Positions 25,460 through 34,170 are shown, numbered from the stretch's first letter. The stretch is DNA of 43,816 nt from Oscillospiraceae bacterium (GCA_015063585.1 SVTW01000013.1:1-43816), one strand, 5' to 3'. Translations and numbers: made by a program. The notes: generated by a model not told the origin, from the letters alone.

Positions 25460-26149
25460 TCAGGACATGCCGCGCAACGCGGCACGGGGGAAATAGGGTT
25501 TCACTGCCGAGAGCAGTGCTTGCATTTCTTCCTCGGAAAACGCGGAAACGTTTTCGCCGAGGAGGTTACCGGAATCCACAAAGCATTGGATAAAGTAGGG
25601 GTCGTTACCGCCCAACCATTTTCCGAGTGACGCGAAATCAGCGGGGGAGTGAATGCCCTTTACAGCCGTTGTGCGAAATTCATGCGCGATCCCGCTCTCG
25701 CGGAGGAGTGTTGCGCTCCGTTTCACGGTTTGCGGATCGATCTCACACCCAACCGCGAGCGGATACCCCTCGGGCGAGCTTTTGAGATCCATTGCAACGT
25801 AGTCGACAAGGCCTTGGGAGAGAATGCTTGCAAGCCGATCGGGCAGCGTTCCGTTTGTATCGAGCTTTACCGAAAAGCCCATATCACGGAGCATTTTGAG
25901 AAATGCCGCAAGGTCGGGCTGCAGAAGCGGCTCACCGCCTGTCACGCAAACACCGTCGAGAAGCCCCTTTCGCTTGGCAAGATAGGTAAGCACGTCTGCC
26001 TCGGCGCTCGCATGCGCGATCGGTGTTTTCACGAGCCCGGCATTGTGACAAAACGGGCAGCGGAGATTACAGCCGCCGGTAAAGACCGTGCAGGCGACCC
26101 GTCCGGGATAATCGAGCAGCGTCATTTTTTGATAGCCCTGAATGTTCAT
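25460..26149 (-). CDS. nrdG: Anaerobic ribonucleoside-triphosphate reductase activating protein (radical SAM)
   Basis: A 229-residue radical SAM enzyme with the CxxxCxxC cluster motif C27, C31 and C34 (GGCNLRCPFCHN). The following GGEPLLQP is the SAM-binding region. It generates the glycyl radical on NrdD. The N-terminal MNIQGYQKMTLLDYPG is typical. It precedes nrdD by 77 nt on the same strand. ATG 26149 is preferred because the frame upstream of it is not conserved-looking and AAGGAAGG lies just before. The promoter and two NrdR boxes are upstream. Confidence 0.94.
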   Translation of the reverse strand: MNIQGYQKMTLLDYPGRVACTVFTGGCNLRCPFCHNAGLVKTPIAHASAEADVLTYLAKRKGLLDGVCVTGGEPLLQPDLAAFLKMLRDMGFSVKLDTNGTLPDRLASILSQGLVDYVAMDLKSSPEGYPLAVGCEIDPQTVKRSATLLRESGIAHEFRTTAVKGIHSPADFASLGKWLGGNDPYFIQCFVDSGNLLGENVSAFSEEEMQALLSAVKPYFPRAALRGMS

Positions 26150-26215
26150 CGCGGACCCGCCTTCCTTTTCCATGCATTTTTGCATAGCTCACCCAAACGG
26201 TGAGACAGCGTTAAC

Positions 26216-26244
26216 AGTATACCATATTTCAAAAGGCTTGTCAA
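26216..26244 (-). promoter_or_regulatory. Sigma-A promoter of the nrdG-nrdD-trxB-mntP operon
   Basis: On the minus strand TTGACA (26244-26239), 17 nt, TATACT (26221-26216), about 67 nt before the nrdG start. The first NrdR box ends only 9 bp upstream of the -35. Confidence 0.85.
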
Positions 26245-26253
26245 TAGATATTG

Positions 26254-26269
26254 ACACAATATTTTGTGG
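26254..26269. promoter_or_regulatory. NrdR box 1
   Basis: ACACAATATTTTGTGG closely matches the NrdR operator consensus acaCwAtATaTwGtgt. It is adjacent to the nrdG promoter and 32 bp (about three helical turns) from box 2. Confidence 0.88.
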
Positions 26270-26285
26270 TTTTTTTGAAATTTTT

Positions 26286-26301
26286 ACACTATATATTGTG
26301 G
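26286..26301. promoter_or_regulatory. NrdR box 2
   Basis: ACACTATATATTGTGG matches the NrdR consensus almost perfectly. The tandem pair with start-to-start distance of 32 bp is the arrangement known for cooperative binding of this ATP/dATP-sensing repressor. The nrdR gene is not in the window. From 26302 to 26500 I see only T-rich DNA with no gene. Confidence 0.9.
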
Positions 26302-26500
26302 TTTTACGAATTTTCGTCATTTTTATCAAAAGGCTCTGCTTCTTTTTGTTCATCTTGCATTTTTTATGAGAATCTTCCAATTTTGCCGCCTCATTTTTTC
26401 TTTTTCACGCCTTCCGATCGGCTTGCGTTTTTCTCGCTCTTTTTTGGTTCCATTTCCGATGCAGGGCTTTTCCGGCAGCTTTGAAAGTTTCGGGAAACGG

Positions 26501-26529
26501 TTGACAAGCGCATTGGAATATGGTATAAT
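26501..26529 (+). promoter_or_regulatory. Perfect sigma-A promoter of the ene-reductase/aconitase-X operon
   Basis: TTGACA (26501-26506), 17 nt, TATAAT (26524-26529) preceded by TGG, an extended -10. The transcript would start about 50 nt before the first gene. Confidence 0.9.
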
Positions 26530-26584
26530 GAACCTGTTAACATCGAATGATCATAAATATTATGAAGCAAAGGAAACGAAAACG

Positions 26585-28654
26585 ATGCAAAAAACAGATT
26601 CAAAGTATGAAGCGCTGTTTACCCCGTGGAAGATCCGAAACGTGGAGATCAAAAACCGAATCGTGCTTTGCCCGATGGGAGGTACTTCTCTGTTCGGTTG
26701 GTTTGAGCTTGGCGGCTGCCACTTTGACAAAGAAGCGGCAAAGCTCTTTCTCGAACGCGCAAAGAATAACGTGGGACTGATCATTCCCGGAATTGCCCCC
26801 CTCAGAGACACCTTTTGGGGAAAATGGCTTTGGCAGAATCCGAAGATGTTTGATGAACTGAAGCTCTTTATGGAGGAGATCCATAAAACGGGAGCCAAGC
26901 TTTTCATTCAGCTCACTGCGGGAATGGGACGCTCTTGGGCGATCACCGAGCTTGTTGCGCCTCTGCATAAGAACAAGATCACCCGCGCGTTGATCAAGCC
27001 CATTTTGGATACCTCTCACGAGCTGGCATCTCCCAGCCCTCAGCCCTCGCGCTGGGCGCATGATATCGAGTGCCCCGAAATGACCGTGGAGCAGATCCAC
27101 GAGATCATCGAAGCCTTTGCCAAGACCGCAAAGCTTTGCCGCGACGCAGGGGTAGACGGTGTTGAGGTTCATGCGGTGCACGAGGGTTATCTGCTGGACC
27201 AATTTTCGATCGAATTCTTTAATAAACGCACCGATGAATACGGCGGAAGCTTTGAAAACCGCTATCGCTTTGCCACCGAGGTCGTAAAGGCGATCAAGGA
27301 GGCATGCGGTGAGGACTATCCCGTTTCGCTCCGTTATTCGGTAGAATCCAAGATGAAGGGCTTCTGCGAAGGCGCGCTTCCGGGTGAGGATTATACCGAG
27401 GTTGGCAGATGCATGGAGGAATCCGAGCGTGCCGCGAAGTATCTTCAGGACGCGGGCTATGATATGCTCAATGCCGACAACGGAACCTACGACTCCTGGT
27501 ATTGGGCGCACCCGCCGATGTATATGCCTGAAAACTGTAATCTTGAGGACGTTGCGCACATTAAGAAATTTGTAGATATTCCGGTCGTATGTGCAGGTAG
27601 AATGGACGCCGAGGTTGGTGCCGCCGCCATTGCCGAGGGCAGAATTGATGCCATGGGCGTGGCACGTCAGTTCCTGGTGGATCCCGCATGGGTCACAAAG
27701 CTCATTGAGAACCGCCTGGAGGAGATCAAGCCCTGTATCTGCTGTCACGCGGGGTGCTTTAACTTCTCGTCCTCCAAGGGGCATGCCAACACGCAGGATC
27801 TGACCGACACAATGGGTCTTGCGCGTTGCGCACTCAATCCCGAAACGATGCAATCCAAGAAATATTACGTCGCACCCGCGAAAAAGCCAAAGAAGATCGC
27901 GGTCATCGGCGGCGGTATCGGTGGTATGGAGGCTGCGATCCTTTGCGCGAAGCGCGGACATCGCGTTACGCTTTACGAAAAGAGCGGCAAGCTCGGCGGC
28001 GTATTTGTTGCGGCTGCTGCACCCTCGTTTAAGGAAAAGGATCGCGCGTTGATCGCATGGTATATTCGAGAGCTTTCCCGATATCCGATCGAGGTCAAGC
28101 TCAACACCGAGATCCGAGACGTAAAGGCGCTTGATGCCGACGAGATCATCGTTGCAACCGGTGCAGTTGCAAAACGGATTCCCGTCAAGGGTGCGGAAAC
28201 GGCAGTGGAGGCTGTGGATTATCTGCTCGGGAATCAGACCGTTGGAGAGAACGTGGTTGTGATCGGCGGCGGTCTCACGGGCTGCGAGATCGCATACGAC
28301 CTGTATTTGAAGGGCAAGAAGCCCACGATCGTGGAAATGCAGGACGACCTCATCACCACCAAGGGCATTTGTCTCGCAAACACCAGCTATCTGCGTGATT
28401 TCTTCAAGACCAACCGTGTCCCCGTATATCTGGAAACCTCGCTGTCCGAGATCGGTGACGGTTGCGTGACCCTGAAGGATAAGGCGGGGAAGACCTTCAC
28501 CGTGAGCACCGATTCGGTGATCCTTTCGGTAGGCTATAACCCCGCGCCCGTTGTTTCCAAGGGCAGTCACGTTCACGTGATCGGTGACGCAAAGGCGGTA
28601 GGAAACCTGCGTACGGTTATCTGGGGCGCATGGGACGTTGCAATGAAGCTTTGA
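26585..28654 (+). CDS. Old-yellow-enzyme-type NADH:flavin oxidoreductase / ene reductase with FAD domain
   Basis: A 689-residue three-domain flavoenzyme of the 2,4-dienoyl-CoA reductase/enoate reductase type. The FMN barrel (about 1-375) contains GYLLDQFSIEFFNKRTDEYGG. A cysteine cluster CICCHAGC from C384 fits the [4Fe-4S] site. An FAD Rossmann motif VIGGGIGGMEAAI lies near 440 and an NAD Rossmann motif VIGGGLTGCE near 560. Such enzymes reduce activated C=C bonds with NAD(P)H; BaiCD/BaiH of bile-acid dehydroxylation belong to the same group. The start is ATG 26585 after AAAGGAAACG and 56 nt after the promoter; the open frame further upstream covers the promoter. It is followed 48 nt later by aconitase-X genes. 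Confidence 0.93.
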   Translation: MQKTDSKYEALFTPWKIRNVEIKNRIVLCPMGGTSLFGWFELGGCHFDKEAAKLFLERAKNNVGLIIPGIAPLRDTFWGKWLWQNPKMFDELKLFMEEIHKTGAKLFIQLTAGMGRSWAITELVAPLHKNKITRALIKPILDTSHELASPSPQPSRWAHDIECPEMTVEQIHEIIEAFAKTAKLCRDAGVDGVEVHAVHEGYLLDQFSIEFFNKRTDEYGGSFENRYRFATEVVKAIKEACGEDYPVSLRYSVESKMKGFCEGALPGEDYTEVGRCMEESERAAKYLQDAGYDMLNADNGTYDSWYWAHPPMYMPENCNLEDVAHIKKFVDIPVVCAGRMDAEVGAAAIAEGRIDAMGVARQFLVDPAWVTKLIENRLEEIKPCICCHAGCFNFSSSKGHANTQDLTDTMGLARCALNPETMQSKKYYVAPAKKPKKIAVIGGGIGGMEAAILCAKRGHRVTLYEKSGKLGGVFVAAAAPSFKEKDRALIAWYIRELSRYPIEVKLNTEIRDVKALDADEIIVATGAVAKRIPVKGAETAVEAVDYLLGNQTVGENVVVIGGGLTGCEIAYDLYLKGKKPTIVEMQDDLITTKGICLANTSYLRDFFKTNRVPVYLETSLSEIGDGCVTLKDKAGKTFTVSTDSVILSVGYNPAPVVSKGSHVHVIGDAKAVGNLRTVIWGAWDVAMKL

Positions 28655-28702
28655 TGCTTGACGCATGCAATTAAAATATTATAGAAGGAAAGGGCTCAGA
28701 CT

Positions 28703-29977
28703 ATGATTCTGACAAAAGAACAGCAAGAGATTCTCGGCGGCTCTCAAGGCGAGGTCATGGCTAAGGTGATGCAGACCGTTATTCGCTACGGAGAGCTGTT
28801 CGGTGCGGAGCGTCTCGTTCCCGTAACGAGCAAATATAACCATTTGGTTACGTCATTTGGATTGAAAATGATGACTCCCGTGTTTGATCTGATGCAGCAG
28901 CTCATTGACGCGGGCGCGGTTTCCGGACAAAAATTTTCGGCAGATCCCCGTCCGCTGGATCCCAACGTTCCCAAAAACTTTTTGCAAAATCTGATCTTCA
29001 ATAAATTTATGTACTCCAAGCAGGAAGCCTATGAGGAACAGCTTCAAAAGCTTGGTATGCTTGATAAGAACGCTTTCACCTGCGCCTGCTATTTGGACGA
29101 GGTCGGTAACAAGCCGGCGCGCGGAGACGTGCTGAGCTGGGCGGAATCCTCTGCCGTGGTGTATGCCAACTCGGTGCTCGGCGCACGCTGCAACCGCAAT
29201 TCGGGTATCATTGATATCATGGGTTCGATCGCGGGTTACGTTCCCGAATTCGGACTCCTGACCGACGAGGGCAGACGGGCGACCTGGATCGTAGAGATCA
29301 AAACGACCAAAAAGCCCGAAGCACAGCTTCTCGGTTCCGCCATCGGTATGAAGGTGATGGAGGCGGTTCCCTATGTTAAGGGGCTGGATCGCTGGCTCGG
29401 CTCTGAGCTTGACGATGCCGCATGCGCGTACCTCAAGGATTTCGGCGCGGCAACGGCTTCCAACGGTGCTGTGGGTCTTTATCACATTGACAACCTCACG
29501 CCCGAGGCAAAGGATATGGGCGACGCGCTGATCAAGGAGGGGGCGCAGGTCTACGTGATCGACGATGCCGAGCTCCAGCGTGTTTACGACAGTTATCCCG
29601 TGATCTGGAAGAACGTTGACGCGAAGCCAAAGCTTTGCTTTATGGGCTGCCCGCACATGAGCTTGGAGCAGCTCAAGAGCTGGACCGACCGTGTGGAGTC
29701 GGCACTGCAGGCGGCAGGCAATAAAAAGGTTGTGATCCCCACGGTATTCACCGCGGCACCCGACGTGATCAAGGAGTTTGAAAAAACGCCCTATGCGGCA
29801 CGTCTTAAGGCAACCGGTGTGATCGTATCTTATATTTGTCCTTTGATGTACATGAACAATCCGCTTTGCGGAAAAATGCCGGTTATCACCTCGTCCAACA
29901 AACTGCGCACCTATACCACGGCGCGGTATTATACCGATGACGAGATTCTGGCACAGATCACGAAAGGGGGCAAATGA
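28703..29977 (+). CDS. Aconitase X catalytic (large) subunit, DUF521
   Basis: A 424-residue AcnX large subunit. Recognisable segments are MILTKEQQEILGG at the start, CACYLDEVGN (C127, C129), WAESSAVVYANSVLGARCNRN (145-166, with C163), CFMGCPHMS (312-320) and ICPLMYMNNPLCG (378-390). These cysteines are candidates for the iron-sulfur ligands. Characterised AcnX enzymes dehydrate hydroxy acids: cis-3-hydroxy-L-proline in bacteria and mevalonate 5-phosphate in archaea. The substrate here is unknown. The gene overlaps the small subunit by a few bases and follows the ene reductase. ATG has AAGGAAAGGG upstream. Confidence 0.92.
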   Translation: MILTKEQQEILGGSQGEVMAKVMQTVIRYGELFGAERLVPVTSKYNHLVTSFGLKMMTPVFDLMQQLIDAGAVSGQKFSADPRPLDPNVPKNFLQNLIFNKFMYSKQEAYEEQLQKLGMLDKNAFTCACYLDEVGNKPARGDVLSWAESSAVVYANSVLGARCNRNSGIIDIMGSIAGYVPEFGLLTDEGRRATWIVEIKTTKKPEAQLLGSAIGMKVMEAVPYVKGLDRWLGSELDDAACAYLKDFGAATASNGAVGLYHIDNLTPEAKDMGDALIKEGAQVYVIDDAELQRVYDSYPVIWKNVDAKPKLCFMGCPHMSLEQLKSWTDRVESALQAAGNKKVVIPTVFTAAPDVIKEFEKTPYAARLKATGVIVSYICPLMYMNNPLCGKMPVITSSNKLRTYTTARYYTDDEILAQITKGGK

Positions 29978-29979
29978 TC

Positions 29980-30423
29980 ATGAAAAAATTTCAAGGCAGA
30001 GTCGTAGCGCCGGGAAGCGTTACGGCAACCGCGCTGGTTTCCCATGGCGGACTTAATACCCTTGCATCCTTCCAGAAGGCATTGCAGTTTGGTGATAAAA
30101 AGGCAACCTGCGGCGATCAGAACAACCCGGATCTGTATGGCAGAGAGATGGCGGGCAAGGCACTTTGTCTGCCGCAAACCATCGGTTCAACCACGGGCGG
30201 CTTGGTGCTCTACTGCGCGTGTGCCATGAAGAGACAGCCTGCCTGCATGCTGTTCTCTCAGCCCATCGACTCACTTGCGGGTGCGGGCGTGATCCTTGCC
30301 GACGTTTGGTTGGAGGGTGTGAAGATGCCGGTTGTCGATTCGCTGGGGGAGGACTTCCTCAACTATGTCAAAGAGGGCATGACGGTAACCGTCAAAGAGG
30401 ACGGGATCGTTGAGGTTGAATAA
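29980..30423 (+). CDS. Aconitase X swivel (small) subunit, DUF126
   Basis: A 147-residue DUF126 swivel-domain protein. It begins KKFQGRVVAPGSVTATALVS and carries LPQTIGSTTGGLVLY, whose GST segment is the conserved substrate-binding loop, then SQPIDSLAGAGVILADVW. It forms the active site together with the large subunit. Split large and small subunits are best known from archaeal phosphomevalonate dehydratase, while many bacterial AcnX proteins are fused. Start 29980 lies 9 nt after GGGGG; ATG 29974, inside the overlap with the large-subunit stop, is the alternative. Confidence 0.9.
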   Translation: MKKFQGRVVAPGSVTATALVSHGGLNTLASFQKALQFGDKKATCGDQNNPDLYGREMAGKALCLPQTIGSTTGGLVLYCACAMKRQPACMLFSQPIDSLAGAGVILADVWLEGVKMPVVDSLGEDFLNYVKEGMTVTVKEDGIVEVE

Positions 30424-30441
30424 ATAAATACCCGAAAATGC

Positions 30442-30612
30442 GAGGCTGCGTCATTGGCGCAGCCTCTGCTCAAAAAAGCCGACGGTAGGCTTTTTTGTAG
30501 CGCGGAATTTGCGGTTTTCGACTGCAAAGCAGTCGAAAATTGCGGTGTTTAGCTGCAAAGCAAAAACGTCGGGGGTGAGTACCAAATGCATTTTTGCATT
30601 TGACTCACCCCC
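30442..30612 (+). repeat. 171-bp dispersed hairpin element, copy E
   Basis: Full-length copy starting 18 nt after the aconitase-X small-subunit stop, same direction. In hairpin 4 CCGC reads CTGC, which still pairs as a wobble in RNA. It fills most of the gap before the flavodiiron promoter. Confidence 0.95.
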
Positions 30613-30672
30613 TGTTATTTGCGTCTTTTTTGCTATATCAAAAATAGGATGCGGGTATGTAAAATTTGAGTG

Positions 30673-30701
30673 TTGATTTTTTCAAAAAATAATGTTATAA
30701 T
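30673..30701 (+). promoter_or_regulatory. Sigma-A promoter of the flavodiiron protein gene
   Basis: TTGATT (30673-30678), a 17-nt spacer, TATAAT (30696-30701), 42 nt before the start codon. Confidence 0.8.
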
Positions 30702-30743
30702 AAATCGAAAATGATTTTTTCATGATTGGAAAGGATGCTACTT

Positions 30744-31901
30744 ATGAAAATTACAAATGATATTTTTTACGTTGGAGTCAACGATCACGAGCTGGATTTG
30801 TTTGAGGGGCAATACGTTGTTCCAAACGGAATGGCATATAACTCCTATGTGATCATGGACGAAAAAATTGCCGTGATGGATACGGTAGATGTGCGTTTTG
30901 GAGACGAGTGGCTTGCCAATCTGCATGCCGTTCTTGGGGATCGCTCGCCCGACTTTCTCGTGGTTCAGCACATGGAGCCCGATCATTCCGCCAATATTAC
31001 CGCTTTTATGCAGGCATATCCCTCGGCAACGGTTGTGGCTTCCGAGCGCGCGTTTGTCATCATGAAGCAGTTTTTCGGCAAGGACTATCCCGAGCGCCGC
31101 ATCGTGGTGAAAAACGGCGACACACTTTCGCTCGGTCGGCATGATCTGACCTTCTTATCGGCACCCATGGTGCATTGGCCCGAGGTGATTGTCACCTATG
31201 ATGCATGCGATAAAGTGCTTTTCTCTGCCGACGCATTCGGGAAATTCGGTGCGCTTGATGTGGAGGAGGATTGGGCATGTGAGGCGCGCAGATACTATTT
31301 TGGAATCGTTGGAAAATACGGCGCGCAGGCAAAGCGATTGCTTGACGCGGCGGCAAATCTTGAGATTGAACGCATTTGTCCGCTTCACGGTCCCGTTCTT
31401 TCCGAAAACCTTGCGTACTACCTTGGACTGTACCAAACCTGGACAAGCTATGGCGTGGAGAGCGAGGGCGTTGTGATCGCATATACGTCGGTTTACGGCA
31501 ACACCAAGCGCGCTGTGGAGCTTTTGGCGGACGAGCTGCGCCGCGGCGGTTGCCCGAAGGTCACGGTGAACGATCTCGCGAGATGCGACATGGCAGAGGC
31601 GGTAGAGGACGCATTCCGATACGGTCGGATCGTGCTTGCTACCACCACCTATAACGGGGAGATCTTCCCGTTTATGCGTACGTTTTTGCATGAGCTTACC
31701 GAGCGGAATTTCCAAGGCCGCAAGGTTGGCATCATCGAAAACGGAAGCTGGGCTCCCATGGCGGCAAAGGAGATCCGCGCGACACTTGCTTCCTGCAAAA
31801 ATCTGACCTTTACGGATACCACTGTTACGATCCGTTCGGCAATGACCGAGGAGAACCGCGCGCAGATCGCCTCGCTTGCCAACGAGATCTGCAACGGATA
31901 A
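30744..31901 (+). CDS. Flavodiiron protein (FprA/Roo-type)
   Basis: A 385-residue A-type flavoprotein. The N-terminal beta-lactamase-like domain carries the diiron ligands H76-x-E78-x-D80-H81 (HMEPDH), then the histidine in MVHWPE, the aspartate in SADAFG and the histidine in PLHGP. The C-terminal flavodoxin domain starts near 250 with YTSVYGNTKRA as FMN loop. It reduces O2 to water or NO to N2O and protects anaerobes. The start at 30744 follows GGAAAGGATG. The ZIP transporter follows 12 nt later. It probably takes electrons from a rubredoxin encoded elsewhere. Confidence 0.96.
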   Translation: MKITNDIFYVGVNDHELDLFEGQYVVPNGMAYNSYVIMDEKIAVMDTVDVRFGDEWLANLHAVLGDRSPDFLVVQHMEPDHSANITAFMQAYPSATVVASERAFVIMKQFFGKDYPERRIVVKNGDTLSLGRHDLTFLSAPMVHWPEVIVTYDACDKVLFSADAFGKFGALDVEEDWACEARRYYFGIVGKYGAQAKRLLDAAANLEIERICPLHGPVLSENLAYYLGLYQTWTSYGVESEGVVIAYTSVYGNTKRAVELLADELRRGGCPKVTVNDLARCDMAEAVEDAFRYGRIVLATTTYNGEIFPFMRTFLHELTERNFQGRKVGIIENGSWAPMAAKEIRATLASCKNLTFTDTTVTIRSAMTEENRAQIASLANEICNG

Positions 31902-31913
31902 AGGAGAGGGCGC

Positions 31914-32672
31914 ATGACACCGGTTTTGTTAACGGCGGTCGGAGTGGGCGGTGCCACAATGGTGGGGGCACTGATCGGCTTTATTTTCAAAAATATTTCT
32001 CACCGTTTTCATGATATCGTGCTGTCCTTTGCCGCAGGCGTGATGCTGGCGGCGGCAGTGCTTGGATTGATCGTTCCGTCGCTTGAGGCAGGCGGACGGT
32101 TTGCCGTTGTGATTACGGTCATTGGCATTTTCTGCGGTGCGTTTTGCCTGAATCTGATCGACCGTCTCGTACCGCACCTGCATCGCTTGATGGGGGTGGA
32201 CAGCGAAGCGCATGCTGTTTCAAGCGCGCACCTGAACCGTGTTCTGCTGTTTGTAATTGCCATCGCGATCCACAATCTGCCCGAGGGAATTGCGGCAGGG
32301 GTCAGCTTCGGCAGTGACAACATTGCACAGGCAATCACGGTGGCAGGCGGTATCGCGTTGCAAAATATTCCCGAGGGAATGGTTATCATCGCGCCGATGC
32401 TGGCGGCGGGGGTCGGGCGCGGACGGACGCTCCTGATCGCGCTTCTCACGGGCGTTGTTGAAGTGGTTGGAACGCTCATCGGCTATTTCGCGGTCAGCCT
32501 TTCCACGGCGATCCTGCCGTTTGCGCTTGCGTTTGCGGGCGGAACCATGCTCTACGTTATCAGCGATGAGATGATTCCCGAAACCCACGCGCACGGGTAT
32601 GAACGTGGCGCAACCTACTCGCTTCTCATTGGATTTTGTTTTATGCTGGTGTTTGACTTTTTCATCGGATAA
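31914..32672 (+). CDS. ZIP-family divalent metal transporter
   Basis: A 252-residue membrane protein with eight predicted helices. The two hallmark metal motifs are HNLPEG and QNIPEG in transmembrane segments IV and V, and a third, DEMIPETHAHG, follows near the end. ZIP proteins (ZupT-like) import Zn2+, Fe2+ or Mn2+ into the cytoplasm. Pairing with the iron-dependent flavodiiron protein hints at iron, but the motifs do not settle the metal. Ribosome binding site AAAGGAGAG; co-transcribed with the flavodiiron gene. Confidence 0.93.
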   Translation: MTPVLLTAVGVGGATMVGALIGFIFKNISHRFHDIVLSFAAGVMLAAAVLGLIVPSLEAGGRFAVVITVIGIFCGAFCLNLIDRLVPHLHRLMGVDSEAHAVSSAHLNRVLLFVIAIAIHNLPEGIAAGVSFGSDNIAQAITVAGGIALQNIPEGMVIIAPMLAAGVGRGRTLLIALLTGVVEVVGTLIGYFAVSLSTAILPFALAFAGGTMLYVISDEMIPETHAHGYERGATYSLLIGFCFMLVFDFFIG

Positions 32673-32683
32673 GCCCGGCATTG

Positions 32684-32730
32684 AAAAAAGAGTGTCCCCT
32701 TGCGTTTGCGTTTGGGGACACTCTTTTTTT
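32684..32730. terminator. Bidirectional intrinsic terminator
   Basis: A 10-bp stem, GAGTGTCCCC (32690-32699) against GGGGACACTC (32714-32723), with six A before and seven T after. It ends the ZIP gene on the plus strand and the AlkD-like gene on the minus strand, whose stop codon touches it. Confidence 0.93.
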
Positions 32731-33434
32731 CAGAGCGTTGCACGTATTTCGCGGAGCAACGCTTTTTGTTCGTTTGAAATTCGGTTGCTCTCAATTGCCT
32801 TTTGGATCGCCCGACGCGCTACCCATTCGTCAAGCTGCGGCTTTGCGAGATAGGGGAGTGTGGACTCCCATTGAAAGGCAAGCGCGGTGGCGAAATACCA
32901 TGCCACCATCATTTTGACGTAGTATTCTTCCTTTCGGATCGAAGCAATTTGAGCGTGATATTTCACGGAAAAGCTTGAGCCGAGAAAATGCAACATGCGC
33001 ATCTCGATCGCAAAACGCAGAGTATAGGGATGCGGAGAGGAGAGCCATTGCAAAATCGCCGCATCGAGGCGGGGATCCCCGTTTTTGAATGCGCGCGGGC
33101 GCAGAGAATCGCAGGTTGCCCAATTATCCACAAACGGCAAAAAACGGTTGACCGCGGCGAGCACGGTATCAAAATCCGAAATCTCCGACAGGAGCAGGGC
33201 ATGGAGATTGTTTTCCTCGCAGTAGGTGTGTGGCAGGGAGTCGAGAAAGGCACCGTCGGTGCGGTTGTGCCGAAGCTCGCGTGCAAGCTGACGAAGCAAC
33301 GGCATCCGAACGCCGATCACAAGCGCGGGATCCACCGAGGGGATCAGCTTGGATTGAAAGCTGCGGTAGCGTTCGTCCCGCAAAGAAAAGAGACGAGCTT
33401 GGACCGCACTTGAGGCAATGGAATCACTCTGCAT
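32730..33434 (-). CDS. DNA alkylation repair protein (AlkD-like)
   Basis: A 234-residue all-helical HEAT-repeat protein. YRSFQSKLIPSVDPALVIGVRMPLLRQLARELRHN is the typical start of the DNA alkylation repair (PF08713) family, and VDNWATCDSLRPRAF, RFAIEMRMLHFL and KMMVAWYFATALAFQW are its conserved blocks. Members such as AlkD remove N3- and N7-alkylated purines; not all family members are proven glycosylases. ATG 33434 lies 1 nt past the stop of the acetyltransferase gene and has GAGGG upstream; the longer frame is rejected because it runs into that gene. Confidence 0.9.
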   Translation of the reverse strand: MQSDSIASSAVQARLFSLRDERYRSFQSKLIPSVDPALVIGVRMPLLRQLARELRHNRTDGAFLDSLPHTYCEENNLHALLLSEISDFDTVLAAVNRFLPFVDNWATCDSLRPRAFKNGDPRLDAAILQWLSSPHPYTLRFAIEMRMLHFLGSSFSVKYHAQIASIRKEEYYVKMMVAWYFATALAFQWESTLPYLAKPQLDEWVARRAIQKAIESNRISNEQKALLREIRATL

Positions 33435-33435
33435 A

Positions 33436-34029
33436 TCAGCCCTCGTAACGGGGATAGCGATCGCGGTCCGACTCGGTGATCGCGCGCATAACGCGGCAGG
33501 GAACGCCCACCGCAATTACACCCGCGGGAATGTCATGCGTTACAACGCTTCCCGCACCGATCACGGTATTCTCTCCAATCGTAACACCTCCGAGCACGGT
33601 CGTTCCCGCACCGATCCACACGTTGTTGCCAATTCGAATGGGAAGGGCTGCTTCGAGTCCCTCATTGCGCTGTTCGACGTCAATGGGGTGCTCGGCGGTT
33701 GTAAACGTGCAGTTGGGGGCAATGAAAACATGGTCACCGAAGGTTACCTTTCCGCCATCGAGGATCTGACAGTTTCGGTTCGCAAAAAAATAATCGCCAA
33801 TTTCAATATTGTAGCCATAATCGCACCAAAAGGGCGAGCTGATATAAACGTCTTTTCCCATTTTTCCCAGGATCCGACGCATGAGCGCGGTACGTGCTGA
33901 AAAATCCGATGGTTTGATGGAATTAAGCTCGTAGCAAAGGTCGGCGCAATGCATCACCTCACCGATCAATTCCTTGTCATAGTTTGCGTTATAAAGATAG
34001 CCGCGCGCGGCTTTTTCCTTTTCCGTCAT
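33436..34029 (-). CDS. Sugar O-acetyltransferase (maltose acetyltransferase family)
   Basis: A 197-residue protein. The N-terminal Mac domain (MTEKEKAARGYLYNANYDKEL) is followed by a left-handed beta-helix of hexapeptide repeats (VFIAPN, IGNNVWIGAGTTVLGGVTIGENTVIGAGSVV). The catalytic histidine is in TAEHPID. It transfers acetyl from acetyl-CoA to the 6-hydroxyl of sugars or thiogalactosides, often as a detoxification step. It has its own promoter at 34070-34098 and is co-transcribed with the AlkD-like gene. Confidence 0.93.
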   Translation of the reverse strand: MTEKEKAARGYLYNANYDKELIGEVMHCADLCYELNSIKPSDFSARTALMRRILGKMGKDVYISSPFWCDYGYNIEIGDYFFANRNCQILDGGKVTFGDHVFIAPNCTFTTAEHPIDVEQRNEGLEAALPIRIGNNVWIGAGTTVLGGVTIGENTVIGAGSVVTHDIPAGVIAVGVPCRVMRAITESDRDRYPRYEG

Positions 34030-34069
34030 TTGGTTTTCCTTTCAGGAGTCAGAATTTTTGCTTAGCATT

Positions 34070-34098
34070 ATTATAGCTCTTTTTGATCGAAAAAGCAA
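34070..34098 (-). promoter_or_regulatory. Sigma-A promoter of the acetyltransferase-AlkD operon
   Basis: On the minus strand TTGCTT (34098-34093), 17 nt, TATAAT (34075-34070). Confidence 0.75.
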
Positions 34099-34170
34099 GC
34101 TTTTTTCAATAGAAAGTCGGGGCAAACGTTACCGCATAAGCGAAAAAACAGACCGTTTGCCCGCGCACTG

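Noticed and set aside
26600-28666. A 688-codon open frame opposite the ene reductase
   Set aside because: Shadow of a strongly coding frame with full flavoenzyme motifs.
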